The notes: generated by a model from the sequence alone, not told the origin. A stretch of DNA of 64,000 nucleotides from Shewanella sp. UCD-KL12 (GCF_001957125.1 NZ_MPHJ01000013.1:1-64000), one strand, 5' to 3'; numbered from the stretch's first letter, positions 53,267-60,864 are shown. A program made the numbers and translations.

Positions 53267-53822
53267 AACTATAACAATAAAGTTCGAAACTTTTCGATGC
53301 TTTTTGTCGTAGTTTGCCTTTTGCTCTGACAAAGTTTTGCCCCATTCCTTGTTTCAACTTTTCGGTAACTTGCTTAACCAACAAGTTATTCAACTTACAT
53401 TTTCTCATGTCTGGAAAACCAATAAAGTTGTGGAAACAGTACTTGCTTTTGGTTGAAAAGAGAGTGATAGCTGATCACAAATAACAAATTAGTTCTCAAT
53501 TTTTGCTGTCTACATTTGTCGGCTAACTTTATGAAAAAATAAAAATAAATATTTTTTTGTCTGATAATTGACCAATACCTTCAAATCTTTTTGAACTGAA
53601 ATCTCTTGGTGATGTTGTTTTGTACAGTAAGCAATCACTAACACATAATTTATTATTCAATGGTTATCCACAGTTATTGAAGTTTCAGTGACTTGAAACC
53701 TCCTTGCTAACACACTATATTGTATGTCAGCTTGACTGTTGGCACTACATATGGTGATCGTGTGTAGTGTTAAGAGTCAAGCGATCATCAATTTCTAGAT
53801 ATGTAAGTAGTTAAGGAGCCAG
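53267..53822. other. AT-rich intergenic region upstream of CBASS
   Basis: About 555 bp without a convincing gene. It contains a perfect DnaA-box sequence TTATCCACA at 53664-53672 and a very AT-rich stretch (53525-53560), and just before the CBASS operon a GATCGTGTGTAGTG/CACTACATATGGTGATC-like imperfect inverted repeat (about 53740-53775) that may hold the operon's operator. One DnaA box is not enough to call an origin. Confidence 0.4.
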
Positions 53823-54848
53823 ATGAGTATTCAAGCAAAATTTATTAAGTTTCACGACAAGATTAAGTTAAGCCGTGAAGACAGCGAGTACAAAGACGCT
53901 CGCGAGAAGGATGACAGCATTTTAAAGGCTGTAAAAAAAGCATTGGAGGAAGAAGGTTACCCTGTAATAGACAATTTTCTTCAAGGGTCTATGTCAACAG
54001 CTACAGGGATTAAGAATCCGGGAGAAGACTTCGATATCGATAGAGCCATAGTAATAGCATTTGATGGATCACCTGATGATCCAGTTAAAGTAAAAAAAAT
54101 CGTTTTGAAGGTGCTGGAAGATCGAGGTTTCAAAAATGCCAAGATTAAGAAGCCATGCGTTACTGCTGATTATACAAGTAAAAATCTTCACATTGATATC
54201 CCAATCTATCGAGAACAAAATGGTGACTATGAACTAGCTGTAGGGAAAAAGAACTCTAGTGATGATAATAAGGAATGGTCAGCCTCTGATCCGAAGGGAC
54301 TAAGGGATTGGATAAATGACTCATCCTTATATATTGGGTCTGCGAATAAGAAGTTGGAGCAATATAAGCGCATAGTTAGGTACTTAAAACGATGGAGAGA
54401 CAATAAGTTCTCTACTGCTGTTGCTAAAAAAGTGTTCTCAATTGCTTTAACAGTAATGGCTAAACAGCAATTCAGTTCAAGCTTAGATGACAGCGAAAAA
54501 GCTAATGATTTAGTCGCGCTTCGAGATACCGTAAATGACATGCTTCATGCCAGTTATTTTAGCTTTCAAGGTAATGAGCAATATAGGGTTCGAGTAACTT
54601 TACCTAAGTCACCATGGAGAGATATTTTTGATGGAAGTAGTCTTAACACGGGGACTCAGTTTTACAACAAGCTTACAGTACTGAAAAATAAACTAGATAA
54701 GGCTATTGAAGAAACTGACTTGGTTAAGCAATGCAAGATACTGAACGAAGTTTTTGGCGATGATTTTGAAGTGCCTAGTAGCTCTTCAACAGCAAAGAAA
54801 GCTGCATATGCAACAGCTGGAGCTTCTGGGACTTCTCAGGGGGCTTAA
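53823..54848 (+). CDS. CBASS CD-NTase (cyclic oligonucleotide synthase)
   Basis: A 341-residue nucleotidyltransferase of the cGAS/DncV-like family. The GS motif is at residues 55-56 (LQGSMST), followed by EDFDIDRAIVI with metal-binding Asp71 and Asp73; the third Asp is Asp125 in HIDIPIY. An alpha-helical OAS-type C-terminal domain follows. It makes a cyclic oligonucleotide signal when a phage infects. The C-terminus is a flexible Ser/Ala/Gly tail (TAGASGTSQGA), suitable for conjugation by Cap2, as in type II systems. The order with Cap2, Cap3 and an HNH-SAVED effector is a full type II CBASS operon. The clade and the nucleotide made cannot be assigned by eye. Confidence 0.92.
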   Translation: MSIQAKFIKFHDKIKLSREDSEYKDAREKDDSILKAVKKALEEEGYPVIDNFLQGSMSTATGIKNPGEDFDIDRAIVIAFDGSPDDPVKVKKIVLKVLEDRGFKNAKIKKPCVTADYTSKNLHIDIPIYREQNGDYELAVGKKNSSDDNKEWSASDPKGLRDWINDSSLYIGSANKKLEQYKRIVRYLKRWRDNKFSTAVAKKVFSIALTVMAKQQFSSSLDDSEKANDLVALRDTVNDMLHASYFSFQGNEQYRVRVTLPKSPWRDIFDGSSLNTGTQFYNKLTVLKNKLDKAIEETDLVKQCKILNEVFGDDFEVPSSSSTAKKAAYATAGASGTSQGA

Positions 54849-56575
54849 TGGCTGACAATATTGAGATCATCGAATATTTAAAAAGCAAAGGGTTTGCTTG
54901 CCAAGAACTCGACTTTAAAGGTATCAACGCTATTTCTGTAGACGTAGAAATCGCAGAAAAGCTCATAGAGCTGATACACTTTCCATCGTCCGAGATTGCT
55001 GGTTTGCCTGTATTTTTACTTGCAAAGCCAAGTGAGATTGGTCACTTGGCACATGTTCTTAATCATCAAGAAGATGGCTATGATTTTGGTAGTATCTGTG
55101 TCAATGACAGAGACTCTGTTTCAGTTAACTTTAATATGCCGTTATTGGCGATTGAAGAGTCGCTTAATCGCCATATAGCTATTTTGAAGAAAGCGATAAC
55201 TGATCCAATATGGAATAGGCAAGAGCTGTTGCGAGAGTTTAAGTCTTGTTGGCTAAACGTTTGTGATTTTGACGACAGGCCAGTACTTTTAACTAACGAT
55301 AGCGGTGCCCTAGAAGAAATAGATGTATTCAGGCCCGTTAAAGGGCGTAAGTTTGGTGTTAGCTCTTACTACTTAGCCCAATCAAAGGACACAGATCTCG
55401 CTGCAGCAGCAAAAATATACTGGCAAGATAGTTCTGGTAGAAGCCTTGCCGGTAAGGCGGTAGTGTTACCTTTAACTGAAATCGAGCCTGCACCATTAGA
55501 CAAAGGCCAATTGACAGATTGGTACTTAGATATTATTTCGAAACAAAAACCAGAAATTTTAAAAAAGCTAAATGATAACTATGGCCGATGGAAAACCTAT
55601 GAGTATTGGGTCTTCTTTAATGCTCAGGTGCCATCAGGGAAGGTTTGGTTTTGCTTATCGTTTAAAAGTAAAAAAGGTAAAAAGCACTCGCTACCATTAA
55701 CAAAACGACAATTAGAAAATTGGAAAGTAAAAGCTGTACCTATAAAGCTTTTCAACAAAGAAACTATCTTACCTAGGGGGGGGGCGAACTTAGACTTGGC
55801 AGAAACTAAGGTGGCGTTAGTTGGAGCGGGCTCTGTAGGAAGTGAAGTCGCACATAAACTGTCGGCTGCCGGAGTTCAAAATTTAACTATATATGACCCT
55901 GATAGATACAATATCGAAAACCTGTATAGACACATATTACCCGAAGAACTTTTGAATTACGGAAAGTCCTTTGGACTAAGTTTTAGCCTTAAACGCCAAT
56001 TTTTATGGTCTAAAGCCAACGCATCGTTGGATAAACTACTAGATCTCAGAAGCTCGAAATTACTAAACTCTTATGACTTAATCGTCATTGCTATAGGTAG
56101 TCCTACACATGAGAGGCTCTTTAAAGAGTACTTATTAGAGAAGGGTATTAGAGTTCCGGTAATTAATACTTGGCTTGAAGGTTTTGGTGTTGGTGGGCAT
56201 GCGGTACTTGATATTCCAGAAAGTAAGGGATGCTTGCTTTGTGCATATGTTTGTCCAGATACTTTGGTTAGAGGGTTAGGATCAAACCTTAACTTTATAG
56301 AGCCTAATCAAAACGTCACCATTAATATGTCTGGTTGCGGTGAACAATTTATTTCTTATGGTGCAATTTGTTCTGCACAAACAGCTTTAATAGCAAGCGA
56401 TTTAGCTATCAAATACCTCGAAGGAAAAGTTGAAACAAGCTCTAAGGTTAGCTGGAAAGGCAGCGAACACGATGCCAAAAAGCATGGAGTAACGCTAACA
56501 AATAGATTCTATCAGTTTACTAATTCATTGAAAATTCAACCGTTAGTTCATGAGGATTGTGATGTCTGTAACTGA
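54848..56575 (+). CDS. cap2: CBASS Cap2 (E2-E1 fusion conjugation enzyme)
   Basis: A 575-residue protein. The N-terminal ~300 residues are the E2-like region; the C-terminal part is an E1/ThiF domain with VALVGAGSVGSEVAHKLSAAG (residues about 321-341), DPDRYNIENLYRHIL, a CLLCAYVC Cys cluster, and MSGCGEQFISYGA, where the Cys (near residue 497) is the likely E1 catalytic residue; CDVCN at the end completes the Zn-type pairs. Cap2 joins the C-terminus of the CD-NTase to a target, which primes it. It overlaps the CD-NTase stop by one base. A run of nine G at 55776-55784 lies between the E2 and E1 parts; here it is in frame. Confidence 0.93.
   Translation: MADNIEIIEYLKSKGFACQELDFKGINAISVDVEIAEKLIELIHFPSSEIAGLPVFLLAKPSEIGHLAHVLNHQEDGYDFGSICVNDRDSVSVNFNMPLLAIEESLNRHIAILKKAITDPIWNRQELLREFKSCWLNVCDFDDRPVLLTNDSGALEEIDVFRPVKGRKFGVSSYYLAQSKDTDLAAAAKIYWQDSSGRSLAGKAVVLPLTEIEPAPLDKGQLTDWYLDIISKQKPEILKKLNDNYGRWKTYEYWVFFNAQVPSGKVWFCLSFKSKKGKKHSLPLTKRQLENWKVKAVPIKLFNKETILPRGGANLDLAETKVALVGAGSVGSEVAHKLSAAGVQNLTIYDPDRYNIENLYRHILPEELLNYGKSFGLSFSLKRQFLWSKANASLDKLLDLRSSKLLNSYDLIVIAIGSPTHERLFKEYLLEKGIRVPVINTWLEGFGVGGHAVLDIPESKGCLLCAYVCPDTLVRGLGSNLNFIEPNQNVTINMSGCGEQFISYGAICSAQTALIASDLAIKYLEGKVETSSKVSWKGSEHDAKKHGVTLTNRFYQFTNSLKIQPLVHEDCDVCN
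55776..55784 (+). repeat. G9 homopolymer inside cap2
   Basis: CCTA-GGGGGGGGG-CGAAC encodes PRGGAN in the linker between the E2 and E1 domains. A gain or loss of one G would truncate Cap2 before its E1 domain. Such tracts are typical sites of slipped-strand phase variation. Confidence 0.7.
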
Positions 56576-57044
56576 TGAAGTGCGGTTTGTCGGTTCAACC
56601 ATAGAATTAACAGTAAGCAAGCAAGTTTATGGCTGCTGGCTGAGGCATCGTCAAATGAAACCCAAGGATACGGAACAGTTTGGGGTACTAATAGGCTCGC
56701 GGATTGAAGATGAAAGCAAAATCTGGATAAACAAGTGTACAACACCTCAGAAAAGGGACATTAGCCAACGAGCAAGGTTTTTGATGAAAGATCCATTTCA
56801 TCAAAAAGAAATAGACACAGCATTTGAAGAGTCAAATGGTGTGTCGGGCTATATAGGTACTTGGCACACTCATCCTCAGGGGGTACCAATACCTTCAATT
56901 ATAGATTTGAATGACTGGGATCAATGTTCATTACGTAACCCGGACAGACAACTCGTGTTCGTGGTTATTGGAAATAAACAGGTCAATATTTACTTAAAAA
57001 TCAACAATAAATTAGAAATGGTAACGAGGAAAATTGATGGCTAA
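56562..57044 (+). CDS. cap3: CBASS Cap3 (JAB/JAMM isopeptidase)
   Basis: Start at 56562 (MSVTDEVRF); the ATG at 56550 is an alternative. 160 residues. The JAMM motif is complete: GTWHTHPQGVPIPSIIDLNDW near residues 100-120 gives H-x-H-x10-D, and Glu in TEQFGVLIGS is the upstream acid. Cap3 cleaves the CD-NTase-target bond formed by Cap2 and so tunes the response. The gene overlaps cap2 by 14 bp and is overlapped by the effector gene. Confidence 0.92.
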   Translation: MSVTDEVRFVGSTIELTVSKQVYGCWLRHRQMKPKDTEQFGVLIGSRIEDESKIWINKCTTPQKRDISQRARFLMKDPFHQKEIDTAFEESNGVSGYIGTWHTHPQGVPIPSIIDLNDWDQCSLRNPDRQLVFVVIGNKQVNIYLKINNKLEMVTRKIDG

Positions 57045-58626
57045 CAAAGCAGACCAGTTTTGTAATCAAGCAGCAAGTTCACCAATTGAATCAGCGGAAA
57101 CATTTGATCAATATATCGATAATCTAAGAAAGCTGGTCAGTTGGAGTCATGTCGGAGTTTTAACGGATGAGGGGGTTAGGAATATCATCATATTGCTGAT
57201 TTCAAATGATGAATTAGCTGGAACAGTACGCCTATCTCTTGAGCCAAGTATTGTTGCAAGTTGCTTAAAAGGCTTGACTGTAGAAGGTGGGACAGTTTGT
57301 TATAGGTGCATTCAAGGCTATTCAATTTCTAGTGATGATCTTCTACACTTGGAATCAATTGCAGGCATGTGGGACAAAGCAAAGGAACAAAGTGCAGAAC
57401 TTACCCACGATGAAATAGAGCCTTTGTTCATCCGTTTTGATGATGATAGAAAAGAAAAAGGTCGAGGCCCTGACTTCACAAAGGATACCAAGGAAACCGT
57501 TTGGAGGGAAAGCTTCGGACGCTGTATGTTTACTGGGTGTGGCGAAAAGCTTGATTACGATGAAGTGTCAGGTACTTCAGGAAATTATGCGTACTTAGCT
57601 CACAATGTCGCTTCATCGGAACAAAGTACAAGGGGAATCATTGAGTTATCGAAAAAGCTCTCCAACAACCCGAATAACGTTCTGTTATTGTGTGATAAAC
57701 ACCATCGGCTCATAGATAAAGTGGCCGCTAGTGATTACACCGCTCCTGCGTTGTCTGCTATGAGAAAGGAATTTAGTATTGTCGCTAATAGCTTATTGGA
57801 TGGGCTAAAGTTCGAGCCTATTCCTGTGTATGCGGTTTTATGGCCTGTAAATTCTCAGACGGTCTCACCTCCATCTTATCTGCAAGTAGCTAACAGTCTT
57901 TCGAAAATCAAAAGAAGGATGCATGAACAGCTCAATGTTTTAAGTAACAATGAAGAGTTATTAGTTGGATCACCAGACATACTCTGGAGTTTAATGCCAA
58001 CTGTTATCCAGAATGCTGCTGAAAAAATAATTCAACAAACTAAACAGTTTGGATACAGCGCTGCACTATTCGGGTTCGGGCCATCCTCAGCGCTTATAGG
58101 TTTAGGAGCTAGGTTGGGTAACAAAAATGCTGTCACCCCTATGCTCCGATTCAGAGAAAGCGGAAGCTGGTCTTGGCCACAAACAGAACCAGTTGGCGAT
58201 TTTTATGAGATAGAAGGTAATAGCAATTTACAAAGTGGTAGTGATTTTGTGATAAATATTGCTTTAACTGCAGAGCCTGAAAGTTTAGTCGAGGCTTCTA
58301 AATCAGTCGGCGATAGAGTTGAGGCGCAAACTATTACGATCCGAGCAAGGAAAACTAATATGGGGAATGGTGCGATACCACACCCAGATGACGGAAGGGC
58401 TTTTTCTGCTTTTCTTCAATCACTGTTTCATAACCTCAAGTCAAAGTATGGGGCACAAGTTATTCATTTATTTCCTTGTACATCAAATGCTGCATCGGTA
58501 TTTATTGGACAGGCATATGATGTGCACCACCCTAAGGTGATTGTATATGACTTCGACAATGGAACGATGGTACCAAGAATATGTTTAGAAAGTGAGAATC
58601 ATCAGTGTTTAGTGAGGGCGATTTAG
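57037..58626 (+). CDS. CBASS effector: HNH endonuclease with SAVED domain (Cap5-like), extended N-terminus
   Basis: Start at 57037 with GAGGA before it; 529 residues. Residues about 150-235 form an HNH nuclease (CMFTGCGEKL ... AYLAHNVASS ... NNVLLLCDKHHRLIDK). Residues about 260-529 are a SAVED sensor domain ending in GAQVIHLFPCTSNAASVFIGQ, DVHHPKVIVYDF. On binding the cyclic nucleotide such effectors oligomerise and degrade double-stranded DNA. Compared with the usual Cap5 (about 400 residues, HNH at the N-terminus) this one has an extra ~145-residue domain in front, helical and without a recognised motif. It overlaps cap3 by 8 bp. Confidence 0.9.
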   Translation: MANKADQFCNQAASSPIESAETFDQYIDNLRKLVSWSHVGVLTDEGVRNIIILLISNDELAGTVRLSLEPSIVASCLKGLTVEGGTVCYRCIQGYSISSDDLLHLESIAGMWDKAKEQSAELTHDEIEPLFIRFDDDRKEKGRGPDFTKDTKETVWRESFGRCMFTGCGEKLDYDEVSGTSGNYAYLAHNVASSEQSTRGIIELSKKLSNNPNNVLLLCDKHHRLIDKVAASDYTAPALSAMRKEFSIVANSLLDGLKFEPIPVYAVLWPVNSQTVSPPSYLQVANSLSKIKRRMHEQLNVLSNNEELLVGSPDILWSLMPTVIQNAAEKIIQQTKQFGYSAALFGFGPSSALIGLGARLGNKNAVTPMLRFRESGSWSWPQTEPVGDFYEIEGNSNLQSGSDFVINIALTAEPESLVEASKSVGDRVEAQTITIRARKTNMGNGAIPHPDDGRAFSAFLQSLFHNLKSKYGAQVIHLFPCTSNAASVFIGQAYDVHHPKVIVYDFDNGTMVPRICLESENHQCLVRAI

Positions 58627-59192
58627 AGCTCCTTTTGAAGGCTTTTAATACTTTTGAATCACCAGAGTTTGGAGATACTTTTACTAATATCAAACGTGTT
58701 AGCTAGAGAGGTTTAGCTAGCTCATATCTGTCCAAAAGCTTGTTAATGAGCTGAGTTTACTCTTTGTTGTCACACTGTCTTTGGATAGCCGCGTTGATGG
58801 GGTCTTAGTTTCAATCTTTATTGTTACATTTGGTCTCCGGTAGCCACGATGGAAACGAGCTTCGGAAGTAGAAAAGTCTCAAACTTTAATGTCCTCCGAT
58901 ACCAGCTAATGACGAAGAGGAGTAAATATCAGTGAACTACCCCGCGACTTTCGCTCAGCTAGGATCACGGGGTTTACTCGACAGGTTCGATAAAATAGTT
59001 AATTAGACGGTTGAATGTTCAGATCAAGTGAGGTAAATTTAAACATAGCATTTATGCTAACTACTATTAAGTTTTGTAACTTAAACCTGCACTTACTTCG
59101 AACGATTTGTGCCGTTCAATTTAGAGATTTTGATCTCATAAGCAACATCAACACTCGCAGCTTCTTGCTGCAATTATCTCAAATATATACAC
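58627..59192. other. Non-coding region after CBASS, with an IS-end-like hairpin
   Basis: No convincing gene. At 58921-58978, AGTAAA and CCCCG on the left pair with CGGGG and TTTACT on the right, forming a nested stem with a long loop. From memory this resembles the ends of IS200/IS605-type elements of Vibrionaceae (ACCCCG...CGGGGTTTACTC). The sequence just before could be the remnant of a transposase 3' end. It may mark the right edge of the CBASS island. Confidence 0.35.
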
Positions 59193-59245
59193 ATACCCAA
59201 GTTACTTCTGGCTTTGTGCCATTGTTGATGAAGTTATTTGGGTAT
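59193..59245. repeat. Long inverted repeat upstream of the leader-controlled genes
   Basis: ATACCCAAGTTACTTC (59193-59208) and GAAGTTATTTGGGTAT (59230-59245) are inverted with 14 of 16 positions matching and a 21-nt loop. Followed by GTATAC. It could be an operator, a recombination site, or part of a single-strand promoter fold. Confidence 0.55.
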
Positions 59246-59262
59246 GCGTATACGCGCCCCAA

Positions 59263-59372
59263 TTCCACCAATCGTTTTTCTCTAACTTTTATTCCTTCCC
59301 TATTTATAGGTAAAGCATAAATTTTATAAAAACGCATGTTAGCTAAACATGAAAATCCGCAGCGGCTATATG
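59263..59372 (+). repeat. Module R, copy 1
   Basis: TTCCACCAATCGTTTT (59263-59278) occurs again at 59962-59977. The next ~95 bp are also related in order: TAACTTT, TCCTT, an A/T-rich part, then GCATG..AGCT....CATG..AA and AGCGG. Each copy lies upstream of a leader (L1 or L3), so it is probably a duplicated promoter region. Confidence 0.55.
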
Positions 59373-59451
59373 ACTTGCGAGGCATTTAGTGACATTTGAA
59401 TCTTCCTTTTTAAGAAAGCTTCTTTTATACATCAACAAAACCTTATTTCAA

Positions 59452-59522
59452 CCCCACCCACCAGGGAACTTAATTCCCTACCGGGCATTGTGTTCTCTTA
59501 AAATCGTTTTGGAGCTCACACA
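59452..59522 (+). promoter_or_regulatory. Leader L1 (a/b/c switch RNA)
   Basis: Hairpin AGGGAA-CTTAA-TTCCCT, followed by segment b ATTGTGTTCTC (59487-59497). Segment a GGGAAC (59464-59469) pairs with GTTCTC of b; b TTGTGT (59488-59493) also pairs perfectly with ACACAA (59518-59523) of the start region c, with CTC/GAG across the Shine-Dalgarno GGAG at 59511. Confidence 0.6.
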
Positions 59523-59618
59523 ATGGAAATCATCATCCTTGCTGCATTAACCATCCCAGCGTTGCTTATTAACAAGTTTCTTGTTCAACCAATACTTTGG
59601 CTGAATTACTCTCGTTAA
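59523..59618 (+). CDS. 31-residue hydrophobic peptide, copy 1
   Basis: ATG 59523, TAA 59616-59618, GGAG 8 nt before the start. MEIIILAALTIPALLINKFL is one hydrophobic segment ending with VQPILWLNYSR. A second gene at 59750 encodes a clearly related peptide of exactly the same length (shared ME I, TIPAL.INK, PIL). Two conserved copies with different codons argue for real genes. They are probably inner-membrane peptides; function unknown. Confidence 0.65.
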   Translation: MEIIILAALTIPALLINKFLVQPILWLNYSR

Positions 59619-59631
59619 TAGCAATAACACT

Positions 59632-59692
59632 TAGTTGAACCCAACTGGGTTCAACTAATTGCTGGTTCTCTTATCTGTTTTTACCAAAAGCA
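59632..59692 (+). promoter_or_regulatory. Leader L2 (diverged switch RNA)
   Basis: GTTGAACCC-AACT-GGGTTCAAC is a hairpin; GAACC on its left arm can also pair with the downstream GGTTC (segment b), and b (CTGGTTCTC) can pair with GTGAGCCAG further on. The order a-b-c is kept, but the c segment lies well upstream of the start codon at 59750, so this copy may have lost control of translation. Confidence 0.4.
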
Positions 59693-59749
59693 AATAAGTG
59701 AGCCAGCAGGCTTAGAAATTATTAATTTAAAAATCTAAGGGTGAGAATT

Positions 59750-59845
59750 ATGGAAATCGTAATCGTTGTGTCAATGACAATACCAGCACTAATCATCAAC
59801 AAATTACTAATCAAGCCAATACTGGATTTTAGATCCGGTTACTAA
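59750..59845 (+). CDS. 31-residue hydrophobic peptide, copy 2
   Basis: ATG 59750, TAA 59843-59845, preceded by AAGGGTGAG. MEIVIVVSMTIPALIINKLL then IKPILDFRSGY. It aligns without gaps to the peptide at 59523-59618, with about half of the residues identical. It is a tandem duplicate, also under leader-type sequence. Confidence 0.65.
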   Translation: MEIVIVVSMTIPALIINKLLIKPILDFRSGY

Positions 59846-59961
59846 TGTCGTTTTAATAGCGATACAAGCGAAAGCTTGACGGTACTAGTTATCGTGAGTG
59901 GCTGATATAGCCACTCGATAAACCTTAAGCAGATTTCTGAGTCTGTTTAAGGTTTATCCAG

Positions 59962-60070
59962 TTCCACCAATCGTTTTAATTATTAACTTTGTCCTTGTAC
60001 CTTTTTTGGTACTCGTCAATTTATTAAATAAAGCGCATGCAAGCTCATCATGGGAAACTTGAGCGGTTGT
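59962..60070 (+). repeat. Module R, copy 2
   Basis: It begins with the same TTCCACCAATCGTTTT as copy 1 and continues with related sequence (TAACTTT, TCCTT, GCATG..AGCT..CATG, AGCGG). It also holds a GTACC-TTTTTT-GGTAC hairpin (about 59998-60013). It lies upstream of leader L3 and ssb and is the probable promoter region of the ssb block. Confidence 0.55.
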
Positions 60071-60150
60071 TTCATCTATCTAGATAAACAATGACCGGTA
60101 TATAAGTATTCAAAGCGAATATAGATATGCGAGAGCCACCTGGCTAATCA

Positions 60151-60231
60151 ACCTACCCAAAAGGGAGATACTTTATCCCTCTGGGATCAATGTCTTTCTA
60201 GTGGGTTACATAACATTTGGAAGGACATACC
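60151..60231 (+). promoter_or_regulatory. Leader L3 of ssb (a/b/c switch RNA)
   Basis: ACCC/GGG outer and AGGGA/TCCCT inner stem (60162-60166 with 60176-60180). Segment a AGGGAGAT (60162-60169) pairs with b (GTCTTTCT, 60192-60199), 8 pairs. Segment b ATGTCTTTC (60190-60198) pairs with c GAAGGACAT (60220-60228), 9 pairs, which covers the ribosome-binding site GGAAGGA. Confidence 0.65.
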
Positions 60232-60600
60232 ATGAACAATCAAAATCAATCACAACCTCAAAAACTTCGTCAGAACAAACTTCGTTTGACAGGTAATGTA
60301 TCTCAAGTTCGACCTCTTTCTAGTGGTGGCGCTGCGATCTCATTAGCATATAACGAAGGGAAAACCGTTAATGGCCAATGGGAGCAAACCGACACAATGT
60401 TTATAACTTGTATCGTGCCCAAAGCTATGAGATTTATTCCGAATATTGGCGACAAAATGACAATTGATGGTTTTTTAGCTTCAAACAATTATACCCCTCA
60501 AGGAGGTAGAAAGCGTTTTGGCATTCAAATAATCATTAATAAGATTCTTGAACACACTGAGAAGCCGCGCCAACCTGCTCAACAGCAGGGGGGGGCATAA
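60232..60600 (+). CDS. ssb: Single-stranded DNA-binding protein, tail lost by frameshift
   Basis: Start at 60232 (MNNQNQSQ); 122 residues. An OB-fold SSB pattern is visible: NKLRLTGNVSQVRPLSSGGAAISLAYN, TDTMFITCIVPKAMRFIPNIGDKMTIDGFLASNNYTPQGGRKRFGIQIIINKI. It binds single-stranded DNA during replication and transfer. The frame ends just after a run of eight G; in the next frame a Gln-rich tail of 68 residues continues to 60802, as expected of an SSB linker. With seven G it would be one protein of about 190 residues. Its position before a cobS-like gene and its presence in SXT-type elements support the call. Confidence 0.75.
   Translation: MNNQNQSQPQKLRQNKLRLTGNVSQVRPLSSGGAAISLAYNEGKTVNGQWEQTDTMFITCIVPKAMRFIPNIGDKMTIDGFLASNNYTPQGGRKRFGIQIIINKILEHTEKPRQPAQQQGGA
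60588..60595 (+). repeat. G8 homopolymer at the ssb frame break
   Basis: CAGCA followed by eight G then CATAATC. In the present sequence it makes the ssb frame end in GGA-stop; loss of one G would join it to the Gln-rich tail. Slippage during replication or transcription, or a sequencing error, are all possible. Confidence 0.7.
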
Positions 60601-60802
60601 TCAAGCTTCTCACCAAGGACAACAGCCACACCTACCAGCTCATCTGCAGGGTGGTTATAAACAGGCTCCACAACAAGGACAGCAATCTGCTCAACAGCAG
60701 AATGCATATCATCATCCTCAAGAGCCTGCTCCACAACACCATAATTACAATGACCAATCTGGCTTTCAAAATGGAGCTGATTTTGGTCATCAACAAAACT
60801 AA
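60596..60802 (+). pseudogene. Gln-rich C-terminal tail of SSB in the shifted frame
   Basis: This open frame encodes HNQASHQGQQPHLPAHLQGG and further Gln/His/Asn-rich sequence ending in GADFGHQQN at 60802. It has no start codon or ribosome-binding site of its own and follows the OB fold directly, so it is read as the disordered tail of SSB. The tail lacks the acidic DDDIPF-type tip of host SSB. Confidence 0.65.
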
Positions 60803-60864
60803 CCAACCCGCAGGGATATTATTCCCTTTAGGGTCTGTATTTCTGATTTACTAAAGGAATACAA
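60803..60864 (+). promoter_or_regulatory. Leader L4 (a/b/c switch RNA)
   Basis: Inner stem AGGGA/TCCCT (60812-60816 with 60823-60827). Segment a CAGGGATAT (60811-60819) pairs with GTATTTCTG of b (9 pairs, three G-U). Segment b TGTATTTC (60836-60843) pairs with c GGAATACA (60856-60863), 8 pairs, covering AAGGA and ending just before the ATG at 60865. Confidence 0.65.

Noticed and set aside
53664..53672. Perfect DnaA box as a replication origin
   Set aside because: A single box without iterons or an adjacent initiator gene is not enough; 9-mers occur by chance in AT-rich sequence.
55776..55784. Cap2 as a broken gene because of the G9 tract
   Set aside because: The frame is intact through the tract, and E2 and E1 parts are in the same frame.
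59015..59320. Plus-strand frame of 101 codons after CBASS
   Set aside because: No ribosome-binding site, odd composition, and it overlaps the inverted repeat and module R; treated as non-coding.
59179..59385. Minus-strand frame of 68 codons
   Set aside because: Lies over the same repeats and has no start signal; probably chance.
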